A stretch of DNA of 64,000 bases from CAIRDP01 sp037134895 (GCA_037134895.1 JBAXLI010000014.1:10843-74842); one strand, 5' to 3'; shown: positions 25,938 through 34,847, numbered from the stretch's first letter. Numbers and translations are program-made. The notes: generated from the sequence alone by a model not told the origin.

Positions 25938-27596
25938 ATGAGAATATCCTTTGTGGATTTTTGCAGGTTCTGGTATTTGTTAGCCCTGGCTGGACTGGTC
26001 GCCATGCTTCCGTTTTCGAAATATGTGATCAGCATGTCCCAGATGATTCTGACCGTTACCTGGATCGTTCAGAGGTATGAGTATAAAGAGCTTGGGAGTT
26101 TTCTGAAAGGACATTCAGGCTTTGCTGCTGTTTGCCTGGCATTTCCATATTCGGTGTACCTTGTTTTTAAAGGGATTGGAAAGGGATTTCGCGAGCTTTA
26201 TGAAAATAAGCCTGCCCTGGTTTTTTTATCGATTTACCTTCTGCATGTCGCGGGGCTTATTTTTACAACCGATTTCGATTATGCCATTAAGGATCTCAGG
26301 ACAAAGGCTCCCATCTTTCTGATCCCTCTTTTTATCGGGACTTCAAAACCCCTGGGGCGGAAGCTTTACAATGCCTATCTTTTTCTTTTCCTCCTGGCGC
26401 TCCTGGTTGGAACACTGATGTATTCCTGGAAGATCTACCATCTGAAGTATGTTGACATCAGGGATGTTTCAAGAAATGTTTCACATATTATCCTCGGACT
26501 GGAACTTGCGCTTGGACTTTTTATCATGGCCTGGTTTGTTTTGAGGAAGTCATTTCCGTTATGGAGCAAGCTTTTGTTTTTAATGGTATCTGCCTGGTTC
26601 GTCATTTATATTTTTTACAGCAGGTCATTTACGGGCCTGGCCGTTTTTGCCATTTCTGCAATGATACTTTTACCGATTCTTGTGTTCAGGCAAAAACGGC
26701 CAGGCCTCAAGATGCTCCTGGCTGCGGTGATGATCGTAGTTGCCGCTTGTGCAACATTTTATGTGAACAGGGTCGTCAGGGAGTATTATACGGTAAATCC
26801 GATTGATAAAACCCGTCTCGACAGTCTTACTTCCAGTGGCAATCCATACGTACATAACAGGACTTCAGATCTCACCGAAAACGGTAACTACCTTTACATT
26901 TACTGCCAGTTCGGGGAGATCAGGGAAGCCTGGAATAAACGGAGCCGGATCTCTTACGACAGCGCAAGCCTCAGCGGTGTAAAGATTGAGCATACGCTGA
27001 TCCGTTATCTGACATCAAAAAACCTCCGCAAGGATGCTGACGGAGTGAATGCACTCAGAGATGACGAAATACTCGCGGTTGAACGGGGTGTGCCCAACTA
27101 TCTTTTCCTTGAATCTTTCAGCATGAGGCCAAGGATCTATGAGCTTTTAAGGGGATATGATATGTATAAACGTAACGGGGATCCCACCGGGTATACCCTG
27201 ATGCAAAGGATAGAATTCTGGAAAGCTTCCGTAGGCATTATCGGTGAGAACTGGCTCACAGGGGTGGGCACAGGCGATATGAATGAAGCATTTCAGCAGG
27301 AGTATGTAAAGATGAACTCCAAACTCCCCCCCGATCAGAGATGGAGGTCGCATAACCAGTTTCTTTCAATTTTTGTGGGGTTCGGATTGTTTGGATTCCT
27401 CTGGTTCCTGCTAGCTTTGTTTTATCCCGCCTTTAAACTCAGGGGATTTACCGACTACTTCTTCCTGGTGTTTATGATCATTGGAACCTTGTCGATGATG
27501 ACAGAAGACACCCTGGAATCCCAGATGGGTGTGACATTCTTTTCATTTTTCTACTGCTTTCTGCTCTTCGGACGAAAGGAGTATGACCGGATTTGA
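25938..27596 (+). CDS. O-antigen ligase family (Wzy/WaaL) membrane protein
   Basis: The protein has 552 residues with about 11-12 membrane helices. A large external loop of roughly 180 residues (about 280-460) holds the family pattern MQRIEFWKASVGIIGENWLTGVG followed by RWRSHNQFLSIFVGFGLFG; the conserved Arg and His here are those needed for WaaL activity. It is longer than a typical 400-450-residue ligase because of that loop. It either joins a polymer to lipid A core or polymerises repeat units; sequence alone does not decide. It ends the polysaccharide gene run. Confidence 0.8.
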   Translation: MRISFVDFCRFWYLLALAGLVAMLPFSKYVISMSQMILTVTWIVQRYEYKELGSFLKGHSGFAAVCLAFPYSVYLVFKGIGKGFRELYENKPALVFLSIYLLHVAGLIFTTDFDYAIKDLRTKAPIFLIPLFIGTSKPLGRKLYNAYLFLFLLALLVGTLMYSWKIYHLKYVDIRDVSRNVSHIILGLELALGLFIMAWFVLRKSFPLWSKLLFLMVSAWFVIYIFYSRSFTGLAVFAISAMILLPILVFRQKRPGLKMLLAAVMIVVAACATFYVNRVVREYYTVNPIDKTRLDSLTSSGNPYVHNRTSDLTENGNYLYIYCQFGEIREAWNKRSRISYDSASLSGVKIEHTLIRYLTSKNLRKDADGVNALRDDEILAVERGVPNYLFLESFSMRPRIYELLRGYDMYKRNGDPTGYTLMQRIEFWKASVGIIGENWLTGVGTGDMNEAFQQEYVKMNSKLPPDQRWRSHNQFLSIFVGFGLFGFLWFLLALFYPAFKLRGFTDYFFLVFMIIGTLSMMTEDTLESQMGVTFFSFFYCFLLFGRKEYDRI

Positions 27597-27628
27597 TTGC
27601 CGGGATTAAAAAAATGAAAAGAATGGGA

Positions 27629-28291
27629 TCAGGGGAAGAAGATAGCGATCTTGAAGCCGACAAAACTCAGTCCGGTTTTATTGCTGATAAGACTTCTGAC
27701 GGTTATTGTAGAATCTCCTTTCTGAGCAGTATAATAATTATAGTAGCTTGAATTCACTGCCTGATATTTGTAAAAAACCTCGTATCCGAATTTAAGTTTT
27801 TTACTAACTTTCATTTTATATCCTACTCCAATCATTAAAGCGAAGGCGCCGGTACCCTGAGCGACATATGAAGGATTACTGTCAATACCGCCATAGGAGT
27901 ACCTCGTCCCCAGTCCGTACCCCATGTAGATATTAGCAAAAAATGTATTATCGGTACGCTTGAAATTATATCCCAGGTAACCATAGATAGGCCAGAATAG
28001 TCCGTATCTCCATTTTTCAACTCCTAAACTTACCCCGAGCAGCCAGCGGTTATTATACATAATGCCGTTCACAGTCTGAAGAGTTGCAATTATTTCGTCG
28101 TTTTTTACTTTTAAAGTACTGCCGTTGACTATATTATTGGGGAATGAGCCCAGCCCAAAGGACACTCCGAATTCAGTCTTATTAAAGTACTTCAGGGTAT
28201 TGGAAGTTGTATCGCTTTGCTGGGACAAGGCAAGCTCCGGGAACAGAAAGCAGGCAATAACGATCAATATTAGCCGGTTCAATGGTAACAT
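27629..28291 (-). CDS. Predicted outer-membrane beta-barrel protein, unknown function
   Basis: From the ATG at 28291 the protein has 220 residues; an upstream in-frame TTG at 28300 is less likely. A Sec signal peptide (LILIVIACFLFPELALSQ) is followed by alternating hydrophobic and polar strands rich in Tyr, Gly and Asn (for example YGYLGYNFKRTDNTFFANIYMGYGLG) and it ends in an aromatic-Pro tail (FKIAIFFP), as in small Bacteroidota beta-barrels. No enzyme motif is visible. It is monocistronic and divergent from the lipid kinase. Confidence 0.65.
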   Translation of the reverse strand: MLPLNRLILIVIACFLFPELALSQQSDTTSNTLKYFNKTEFGVSFGLGSFPNNIVNGSTLKVKNDEIIATLQTVNGIMYNNRWLLGVSLGVEKWRYGLFWPIYGYLGYNFKRTDNTFFANIYMGYGLGTRYSYGGIDSNPSYVAQGTGAFALMIGVGYKMKVSKKLKFGYEVFYKYQAVNSSYYNYYTAQKGDSTITVRSLISNKTGLSFVGFKIAIFFP

Positions 28292-28366
28292 AGGAATCAA
28301 TTTAATTGCTAAAATTACTGCAAAAAGATTTATCTTGCCTCGCTATTGTTACAAACATTAACGCCT

Positions 28367-29302
28367 ATGGCTGAATTTTCCCGGAAATGGTTGTTCATAG
28401 TCAATCCTAACGCCGGAAGCCGGAAAGGCATCAGGGACTGGCCAAAGATCGAAAAACTCATACTGGAATCCGGAATTGCTCACCAGACTGTTCTGACGAA
28501 CGGACGGGGACATGCCAGCGAACTTACCATTGAAGGGATAAGCCAGGGATTCAGGCGGATTGCTGTTGTTGGGGGCGACGGTACATTGAATGAAGTGGTC
28601 AACGGAATCTTCTCACAAAAGGCTGTCTCCACCACCGACCTTATTGTAGGAATGATCCCGGTAGGCACTGGTAACGACTGGTGCAGGAATTTCAATGTCC
28701 CCTTTGATTATCCGGGAGCCCTCGGAGTCCTGATGCAGGAAAAGACAGTTTTGCAGGATGTCGGGAAAGTGGTTCATTTTTACCATGACAAGGATGAACC
28801 GCGTTATTTCGTTAATGTAGCCGGGATGGGTTATGATGCCCTGGTGGCCAAGAAAACCAATATGGTTAAAGAAAAGGGCAGGGGAGGTCCGCTCACTTAT
28901 TTTTATTTTATCTTCACAAGTCTTTTCCAGTACTCCTTTTTGGATGCGGTCATTGAAGTTGACGGCTCCACAGTTTTTAAAGGTGAGATATTTTCGATGA
29001 ATGTAGGGATCTGCAAATACAGCGGAGGAGGGATGATGCAGGTTCCCTATGCTGTATCTGACGACGGGCTCCTGGATGTCACACTAATTAAGAAAACGAA
29101 GAAATACAAGGTTTTTCAGCATGCCCATCGTTTATATGACGGTTCGCTTGTGAACCTTCCCTTTGTAGCCACATTCAGGGGCAAACACATCAGGATACGG
29201 TCAACGGGGAAAATTTATATGGAAGCCGACGGTGAATCCCTTGGGCATACTCCTTTTACCTTTGATATTATTCCGCTGGGATTAAGGGTTATTTCGGGCT
29301 AA
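28367..29302 (+). CDS. Diacylglycerol/sphingosine kinase-family lipid kinase
   Basis: From the ATG at 28367 the protein has 311 residues; an in-frame TTG at 28346 is an alternative. The DAGK catalytic domain is clear: the opening FIVNPNAGSRKG, the nucleotide-binding GGDGTLNEVVNG and the PVGTGNDWCRNF loop, then the C-terminal beta-sandwich with EADGE and IIPLGLRV. It phosphorylates a lipid such as diacylglycerol or, in Bacteroidota, possibly a sphingoid or ceramide. Its stop overlaps the convergent ispG stop by 4 bp. Confidence 0.87.
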   Translation: MAEFSRKWLFIVNPNAGSRKGIRDWPKIEKLILESGIAHQTVLTNGRGHASELTIEGISQGFRRIAVVGGDGTLNEVVNGIFSQKAVSTTDLIVGMIPVGTGNDWCRNFNVPFDYPGALGVLMQEKTVLQDVGKVVHFYHDKDEPRYFVNVAGMGYDALVAKKTNMVKEKGRGGPLTYFYFIFTSLFQYSFLDAVIEVDGSTVFKGEIFSMNVGICKYSGGGMMQVPYAVSDDGLLDVTLIKKTKKYKVFQHAHRLYDGSLVNLPFVATFRGKHIRIRSTGKIYMEADGESLGHTPFTFDIIPLGLRVISG

Positions 29303-30492
29303 GGTTTACAGGCAGGATCGACCCAATGCCCGTTTTCTTTGATAAGGTTGATGAGTTCCTTCACTGCTTCTTTCTCAGGGATGTTCTTGCACACTGCCTC
29401 TCCTCCTTTGTAAAGCATCACTTTCCCCTTTGCTCCTCCAACATATCCGTAATCTGCATCGGCCATTTCCCCAGGGCCGTTGACGATGCATCCCATTACC
29501 GCGATCTTGAGTCCTTTGAGATGGGAAGTTGCAGCTTTTACATTTTCCACGGCATCCTGTATGTTGAACAAGGTGCGGGCACATGAAGGACAGGAAATGA
29601 ATTCGGTCCTGGTGATCCTGACTCCTGTTGCCTGCAATATTCCGTAGGCAACCGGGATCTCGAATTCCGGGTCTTCGGTGATCGAAACCCTGATGGTATC
29701 CCCTATGCCGTCGGCAAGCAGGCTGCCAATCCCGATGGCAGATTTAAGCCTCCCATCCTCCCCGGCCCCGGCTTCGGTTACTCCAAGATGCAGGGGAAAA
29801 TCAAATCCGGCGATCTTCATAGCCTTTACAAGGAGCCGGTTCGACTGTATCATCACCCTGGTGTTGCTGGCCTTAAGCGAAAGAACAAGGTTCCTGAAAC
29901 CAGAATGATCACAGATTTGGGCGAATTCCATGGCCGATTCGACCATTCCCCGGGCAGTGTCGCCATATCTTGTCCTGATCCTCTCTGACAAAGAGCCATG
30001 ATTGACCCCGATCCTGAGCGCTGTACCGTTTTCTATGCAAATCCTCAACAAAGGCTCAAGCCGGTTGGCAATAATCTGCAGTTCCCTTTGATAATTGATG
30101 TCATCCATCCAGTAACCTGCATCCTGCATCCTTCCTTTTTTATCGATATAGTTCCCTGGATTGATCCTCACTTTTTCAACTAAACGTGCAGCCAGTTCGG
30201 CTATTGCAGGGTTAAAATGAACGTCGGCAATAATGGGGGTATTATACCCCTCATTACCGAGTTTCTTCCTGATGTTCCTCAGGTTTTCAGTTTCCTTAAT
30301 GCCGGGTACTGCTATACGCACATACTCACATCCTGCTTCTATCATCCTGATAGCCTGTGAAACAGTAGCACGGGTATCAAGGGTGTTGGTATTTGTCATC
30401 GACTGTACCCTCACCGGGTAATTGCCACCCATAGGCACACCGCCTATATCGACGGTGCGGGTCATGAAACGCTTGTAGGAAGGAGCAGACAT
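29299..30492 (-). CDS. ispG: 4-hydroxy-3-methylbut-2-enyl diphosphate synthase, short two-domain form
   Basis: This MEP-pathway enzyme converts MEcPP to HMBPP for isoprenoid synthesis. I start it at the ATG at 30492 (MSAPSYKRFMTRTVDIG), because upstream codons run into the heptamer array. The 397 residues comprise a TIM barrel (IRVSITEDPE, SHPE-like elements) and the Fe-S C-terminal domain with C-P-S-C and MGCIVNGPGE, giving the three cluster cysteines and the glutamate. It lacks the extra A* domain found in the 600-plus-residue IspG that I associate with Bacteroides. It is the last gene of the leftward tolC-adaptor-tsaB group, after a 147-bp gap. Confidence 0.92.
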   Translation of the reverse strand: MSAPSYKRFMTRTVDIGGVPMGGNYPVRVQSMTNTNTLDTRATVSQAIRMIEAGCEYVRIAVPGIKETENLRNIRKKLGNEGYNTPIIADVHFNPAIAELAARLVEKVRINPGNYIDKKGRMQDAGYWMDDINYQRELQIIANRLEPLLRICIENGTALRIGVNHGSLSERIRTRYGDTARGMVESAMEFAQICDHSGFRNLVLSLKASNTRVMIQSNRLLVKAMKIAGFDFPLHLGVTEAGAGEDGRLKSAIGIGSLLADGIGDTIRVSITEDPEFEIPVAYGILQATGVRITRTEFISCPSCARTLFNIQDAVENVKAATSHLKGLKIAVMGCIVNGPGEMADADYGYVGGAKGKVMLYKGGEAVCKNIPEKEAVKELINLIKENGHWVDPACKP

Positions 30493-30510
30493 GCAGCAAA
30501 GGTAAAAAAG

Positions 30511-30580
30511 GAATGTCGAATATTGAATAACGAATATTGAATTTCGAATTCGTTCAACATTCGACATTCAATGTTCGATA
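30511..30580. repeat. Ten-unit heptamer array with inverted arms (GAAnnnn / TTCnnnn)
   Basis: Ten consecutive 7-bp units fill the leader just upstream of ispG. Six begin GAAT (GAATGTC, GAATATT, GAATAAC, GAATATT, GAATTTC, GAATTCG); four begin TTC (TTCAACA, TTCGACA, TTCAATG, TTCGATA). The outer 17 bp (30511-30527) pair with 30553-30569 with one G-U, so the RNA can fold into a hairpin 18 nt from the ispG start codon. No T-run follows. Confidence 0.75.
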
Positions 30581-30639
30581 TTATTTACGAAATTGTTCAT
30601 TTTAATGGTGTTCATTACGGCTTCGCCGAACGACATTCA

Positions 30640-31335
30640 TTAATGAAGTCCCCTGACCCTGGGTTTTCCTGCAACAAAATCTTTCAGGTAAAACGGTTCG
30701 AAATAAGCCAGGTTCTCAAACCGGGCAGCATTGAATTTTTCCAGGGCCAGTGGGTATAAAAACCTTGCGGAAAGCTTCAGGTCGTCGATAAAAAATGCAT
30801 GTTTATGATGAGCGATCAGGGTTTTGCATTTGGCAGAACCTTCACCTGCAAAGATTATTTTGGTGTTTGAAAGGTATTCTGCAAAGGAATCTTCCGTAAT
30901 GATTTCTGCTGTAACCTGGCAGATTTCATTGAGGTTCCAATCAAACAATGCAGTATATACTTCCATCCTGCGGGCATCAAGCATGGGGCATAGAAGGGAT
31001 TCCCTGTCGCCTGTCATTTCACGCATGCTGTAAGCAAGGGATTTGAGTGTTGAAACTGACATCAGGGGTTTATCGAGGGAGTAGCAGAACCCTTTTGCCG
31101 CTGCAACCCCTATTCTTAAACCCGTGTATGAGCCCGGGCCCATACTTATGGCAAACGCATCAATTGCCGGGAGCTCAATCCGGGCTTCGGAAAGGGCAGC
31201 TTCTATCAGAGCATTAAGCTGTGAAGAATGGGCATTCTCCTGTTCAGACTCACAACAACTGAGGATAACCCCGTCAAGGCCCACGGCCACAGAACAGGCC
31301 CGGGAGGAGGTTTCAAGACAAAGGATGGAGCCCAT
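30640..31335 (-). CDS. tsaB: tRNA threonylcarbamoyladenosine biosynthesis protein TsaB
   Basis: The 231-residue protein partners TsaD and TsaE in making the universal t6A37 modification on ANN-decoding tRNAs. The ASKHA-fold opening ILCLETSSRACSVAV, the HSSQLNALIEAAL segment and the SMGPGSYTGLRIGVAAAKG block identify it; it lacks the zinc-binding HxxxH of TsaD. The start lies 3 bp after the adaptor gene's stop, an odd partner that suggests cotranscription without a functional link. Its stop overlaps a 12-bp palindrome (TTCATTAATGAA). Confidence 0.9.
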   Translation of the reverse strand: MGSILCLETSSRACSVAVGLDGVILSCCESEQENAHSSQLNALIEAALSEARIELPAIDAFAISMGPGSYTGLRIGVAAAKGFCYSLDKPLMSVSTLKSLAYSMREMTGDRESLLCPMLDARRMEVYTALFDWNLNEICQVTAEIITEDSFAEYLSNTKIIFAGEGSAKCKTLIAHHKHAFFIDDLKLSARFLYPLALEKFNAARFENLAYFEPFYLKDFVAGKPRVRGLH

Positions 31336-31338
31336 AGG

Positions 31339-32718
31339 CTATTTTTCCTTTTCAAAAAGATCTTTCTTGTCGACCTTTTTCACCTTGTCCCCATCCTTGA
31401 GAGTTTTGGAAACAAGTGAATAAGGGGCAATGATGACTTCGTCACCGTCCTTCAGTCCTGAAAGGATCTGGATGTTTGTGTTATCCTGTATCCCGGTTTT
31501 AACATCAACCTTTTTGGCAACGCCGTCAACATACCTGAAAACACATTCCTTCACCTCATCAGACTTTTTCTTGGTGCTGACGATAATGGTCTTATCATCT
31601 CCATCATCCCTGGTTTTCTGGGTTTTCTCATTTAACTTGTCGAGGCTGTCTTTTGCAATCCTTGTTGTAACCGCCTGGATCGGAACCGAAAGCACATTAA
31701 CAGCAGTTTCGGTCTGTATCTCAACAGTACATGACATGCCAGGGCGGAAAGGAGAAAAGTCAGGCCTTGCAGGGTCAAGCAGATCCTGGTAAGACTCCTT
31801 AATCAGATGGATCTTCACATTAAAGTTGGTGACCTGGTCAACGCTCACTCCGGTGGTATTGGCTGAAGTGGCTATTTCGGTAACAAGCCCCTTGAATTTG
31901 CGGTTCAGATAAGCGTCAATTTCAATAAGTGCCGTATCTCCCATTCTCACTCTTACGATATCGTTTTCATTGACCTCAACCAGGGCCTGCATTTCATTGA
32001 GGTTGGCAATACGCATGATCTCGGTTCCGCTCGAGAACTGGGATGCCCCTGTAACCCGTTCGCCTTTCAGAACACCAAGTTTGGAAACAGTACCGTCGTT
32101 GGGGGCGAAGATAGCAGTACGGTTAAGGTCTTCCCTTGATCTTTTAAGTGCAGCCTCGGAATTCTTAACCATGAATTCGTAGGCATTGATGTCCTGCTCT
32201 CCTGCATTAACCTGTGCAGTTGCGACCTGGAAAGAAGCTTTTGCCTGGTCATATTCGGCTTTTGAAATGACATTCTGCTGGAACAGCTTTTCCTGGCGTT
32301 CGAAGGTAAGCCTTGAGTTTTCAAAGGTAGCCTTCGATTGCGCCAGACGGGCTCTTGAGTTTGCCAGGTTGGCTTTCTGGGTATTCAGAGAAGCTTCACT
32401 CTGGTCAAAGGCCGAAATATAGATTTCCGGATCGATTTTTGCCAGTAAGTCGCCTTTCTTAACCTGTTCACCTTCTTTCACGGTAAGTTCAACAACCTCA
32501 CCTGAAATATACGGGCTTATCTTAATGTCTTTTTCAGGCTGGATCTTGCCGTTTGAAGATACTGTCTGGATGATAGTACGCTTTATTACTTTCTCAGTCG
32601 AAATTTTCTGGATGTCGCTGCCTTTCCCTTTTAGTACGGCTATTACCACGATTACTGCGATGACAGCAACGGCGGCAAGTATGATCCATAGTTTTTTGTT
32701 GGATTTTTTCGGGCTCAT
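31339..32718 (-). CDS. MacA/HlyD-type efflux periplasmic adaptor protein
   Basis: The 459-residue adaptor has an N-terminal membrane anchor (about residues 9-28), a lipoyl half-motif (GEVVELTVKEGEQVKKGDLLAKIDP), a long alpha-helical hairpin (about 100-200), the second lipoyl half (IFAPNDGTVSKLGVLKGERVTG), then beta-barrel and membrane-proximal domains ending in a Lys-rich tail. It bridges an inner-membrane pump to TolC. The sequence type is that of MacA partners of MacB ABC pumps, but no pump gene is next to it. It follows tolC after 32 bp. Confidence 0.88.
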   Translation of the reverse strand: MSPKKSNKKLWIILAAVAVIAVIVVIAVLKGKGSDIQKISTEKVIKRTIIQTVSSNGKIQPEKDIKISPYISGEVVELTVKEGEQVKKGDLLAKIDPEIYISAFDQSEASLNTQKANLANSRARLAQSKATFENSRLTFERQEKLFQQNVISKAEYDQAKASFQVATAQVNAGEQDINAYEFMVKNSEAALKRSREDLNRTAIFAPNDGTVSKLGVLKGERVTGASQFSSGTEIMRIANLNEMQALVEVNENDIVRVRMGDTALIEIDAYLNRKFKGLVTEIATSANTTGVSVDQVTNFNVKIHLIKESYQDLLDPARPDFSPFRPGMSCTVEIQTETAVNVLSVPIQAVTTRIAKDSLDKLNEKTQKTRDDGDDKTIIVSTKKKSDEVKECVFRYVDGVAKKVDVKTGIQDNTNIQILSGLKDGDEVIIAPYSLVSKTLKDGDKVKKVDKKDLFEKEK

Positions 32719-32750
32719 GAAACGGATATTAATATATGATAATCAATCTT

Positions 32751-34199
32751 TTACTGCACGATCCTGATCGGGTTCCCCATGTAGAAATCAAGAATGGTTG
32801 TTTTGAAAATAAAGTCATATTTGGCCTGGAGAAGGTCCGATTCGGCTTTTGTAAGATCCTTTTTACTGTTGTTGTAATCGAAAGATGTCAATAATCCGAC
32901 ATCGAATTTTTGCTGGCTGTACTTAAAGGATTCAGTCTGGGCGTTAACTTTGTCACTGGAAGAGTTGAACTTCTGCAGCGAGGCGACTGCATCTGCATAG
33001 GCCTGTTCAATAAGTTTACGCAGGGACCTTTTCTCAATATCAAGGTCGATTTCGGCTTGTGTTTTTGCGATTTTTGCCTGGGTGATGTTTGTCCGGCCCT
33101 GCCATCCGTTAAAAATCGGAATACTCAGGCTGAAGCCAACACTCTGGTTATTGTTTGTCTTTAGCTGGTCGCCAAATGACTTTACGCGGGTGGCATAATT
33201 AAGCTGGTATCCCAAAACCGTATCCCTTGAAAGCTCTGTTATGCCCATCTTATACGATGATATTGTGGGGTTGACATTGGGGTCGATCTCCCTTGCAGCG
33301 CCTGAATAACCTGTTCCCCAGGATCCGCTGACCGACAAGGTGGGAGTGATTACACCCCTGGCGATTGCAAGTTGTTTCTGGGCCGCTTGTACGCGTAGCT
33401 CGGCAGCTTTGATCTCGGGCCTGTCTTTAATTGCATGCTCATAAATGATATCGGCAGTAACCGGCTGTTTAGGGGCTTCAACAGGTTTAAGGTTTGGTTT
33501 TTCAACATGGAAGTCCTTAGAAACCGGGTAGTCGATCACCTGCTGCAGCGAAAGATAAGAAATGCTGAGCTGGTTGGCGGTCTGAACCTGGGTGAGTTCC
33601 TCGGTAGCTTTCTGGGCTGTGATGTTCAGGAGATCTCCCCTGGCTGACGAACCGGCTTCAACCATTTTCTGTATACGTTCAACCTGGAGTTTGGTGATGC
33701 GAAGCTGCTCATTGGCTACATCAAGCAATTCCGAATTGAAAAGGATGTCAAGGTAATATCCGGCCACCGCCAGTGAAATATTATTTTTCCTTACGTCAAC
33801 GTCATACTGGCCTGCCATGACAAGGAGCTGGTTTTGCTTTACAGTATTGAATTTTGTCAGACCATTGAAAAGGACCATATTACTGGCAATATAGAAGTTG
33901 TTGGACCTGACCGTTGTAGTGGCAAATGTATTGGTATACTGGTCAATCGTCTGTCCGAAGTTCCAGTAATTCGTTCCGCTGGCATTCAGGTTTGGCAGCA
34001 TTGAAATCGCACTCTGGGTGAGGTTGGCCTTATAGGATTCAACATAGGTGATCTGTTTCTGGATATCCAGGTTATTCTCAAGGGCATAGTTAATACAGTC
34101 TTCAAGTGTCCAGACCTTCTGTGCCCCGGACTGGAAAGAAACCATCAATAGAAAGGTCAGAGCAATCGTGCCCGCCTTAAAGATCTTTGTTACCCGCAT
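32751..34199 (-). CDS. TolC-family outer-membrane efflux channel
   Basis: The 482-residue precursor has a Sec signal peptide (cleavage after about SGAQ) and the duplicated outer-membrane efflux protein fold: WTLEDCINYALENNLDIQKQ at the mature N-terminus, long amphipathic helices, and paired beta segments (NASGTNYWNFG; SVSGSWGTGYSG). It ends FYMGNPIRI. It forms the outer-membrane exit duct for the adaptor encoded next to it. It is first in the leftward unit tolC - adaptor - tsaB - ispG. Confidence 0.9.
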   Translation of the reverse strand: MRVTKIFKAGTIALTFLLMVSFQSGAQKVWTLEDCINYALENNLDIQKQITYVESYKANLTQSAISMLPNLNASGTNYWNFGQTIDQYTNTFATTTVRSNNFYIASNMVLFNGLTKFNTVKQNQLLVMAGQYDVDVRKNNISLAVAGYYLDILFNSELLDVANEQLRITKLQVERIQKMVEAGSSARGDLLNITAQKATEELTQVQTANQLSISYLSLQQVIDYPVSKDFHVEKPNLKPVEAPKQPVTADIIYEHAIKDRPEIKAAELRVQAAQKQLAIARGVITPTLSVSGSWGTGYSGAAREIDPNVNPTISSYKMGITELSRDTVLGYQLNYATRVKSFGDQLKTNNNQSVGFSLSIPIFNGWQGRTNITQAKIAKTQAEIDLDIEKRSLRKLIEQAYADAVASLQKFNSSSDKVNAQTESFKYSQQKFDVGLLTSFDYNNSKKDLTKAESDLLQAKYDFIFKTTILDFYMGNPIRIVQ

Positions 34200-34237
34200 T
34201 GCGTTTGGTTTTTTTGTTTAGCAAGGTTTGGGAACCT

Positions 34238-34245
34238 CAAAATTA
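34238..34245 (-). promoter_or_regulatory. -7 box (TAATTTTG, minus strand) before tolC
   Basis: An exact TAnnTTTG on the minus strand, 39 bp upstream of the tolC-like ATG. No TTG stands at the expected -33 distance. Confidence 0.4.
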
Positions 34246-34306
34246 GTATATTTCATATGATCGGAACATTAAGACGAGGAAATGGGTCAAAGGTTACACA
34301 AAAGAC

Positions 34307-34336
34307 TTGCACTTCCTAAAAAAATTTCTACCTTTG
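34307..34336 (+). promoter_or_regulatory. Promoter TTG-N19-TACCTTTG ahead of the lipoprotein-atp cluster
   Basis: The -33 TTG (34307-34309) and -7 box TACCTTTG (34329-34336) are 19 bp apart, an ideal Bacteroidota promoter. The ATG at 34431 follows 94 bp later, so the leader is about 85 nt and A/T-rich. This is the only clear promoter seen before atpB. Confidence 0.7.
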
Positions 34337-34430
34337 CACAAGCATATAAAATATGTATTATTGTAATGGAATTCAATACAATAAACGAATCAAAAAAGTA
34401 TATAGTATTTTGTTATTTAAATAATCATGT

Positions 34431-34796
34431 ATGCGTAAAAGTTTTTTTGCCATTCTAAGTGCATTAACATTTTCATGGCTGATACTGTTTTCAGGATGTA
34501 CCTCCAAAAACCCTGAAACCGGCACAATAACGGTCATGGTGGTTGATTATGTGACCAATCTGCCGGTTCCTAACCAATTGACATATATAGCTACGAGCTA
34601 TCAAAATCTCAGGAATCATATCTGGATTAATTCTTTGTATACCGATGCCAACGGCAAAGCTTTTTTTCATGATCTTGTCCCCATCATAGTTTACTATGAC
34701 ACAGAACAATGGGAAAACTATGGAGCAATGCAGATTTATGCCGGGATTGACCAGACCGCCGTCCTTTATGTAAACAATCCCTTGCGCAAAAAATAG
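34431..34796 (+). CDS. Small lipoprotein upstream of atpB, unknown function
   Basis: The 121-residue protein has a lipoprotein signal peptide (FSWLILFSGC) and a small beta-rich mature domain (GTITVMVVDYVTNLPVPN, then TDANGKAFFHDL) resembling carboxypeptidase-regulatory/Ig-like domains. It stands 51 bp before atpB, where many bacteria have atpI or atpZ. It is not similar to those membrane proteins. Whether it works with the ATP synthase is unknown; shared transcription is inferred from the spacing and the upstream promoter. Confidence 0.65.
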   Translation: MRKSFFAILSALTFSWLILFSGCTSKNPETGTITVMVVDYVTNLPVPNQLTYIATSYQNLRNHIWINSLYTDANGKAFFHDLVPIIVYYDTEQWENYGAMQIYAGIDQTAVLYVNNPLRKK

Positions 34797-34847
34797 GTAT
34801 TGCACCAGAAAATTTCTTAAAATTGCAGTTTTGATTACAGGCGAACA

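Noticed and set aside
30493..30567. Longer IspG N-terminus
   Set aside because: Codons in this part come from the heptamer array; the family start fits the ATG at 30492.
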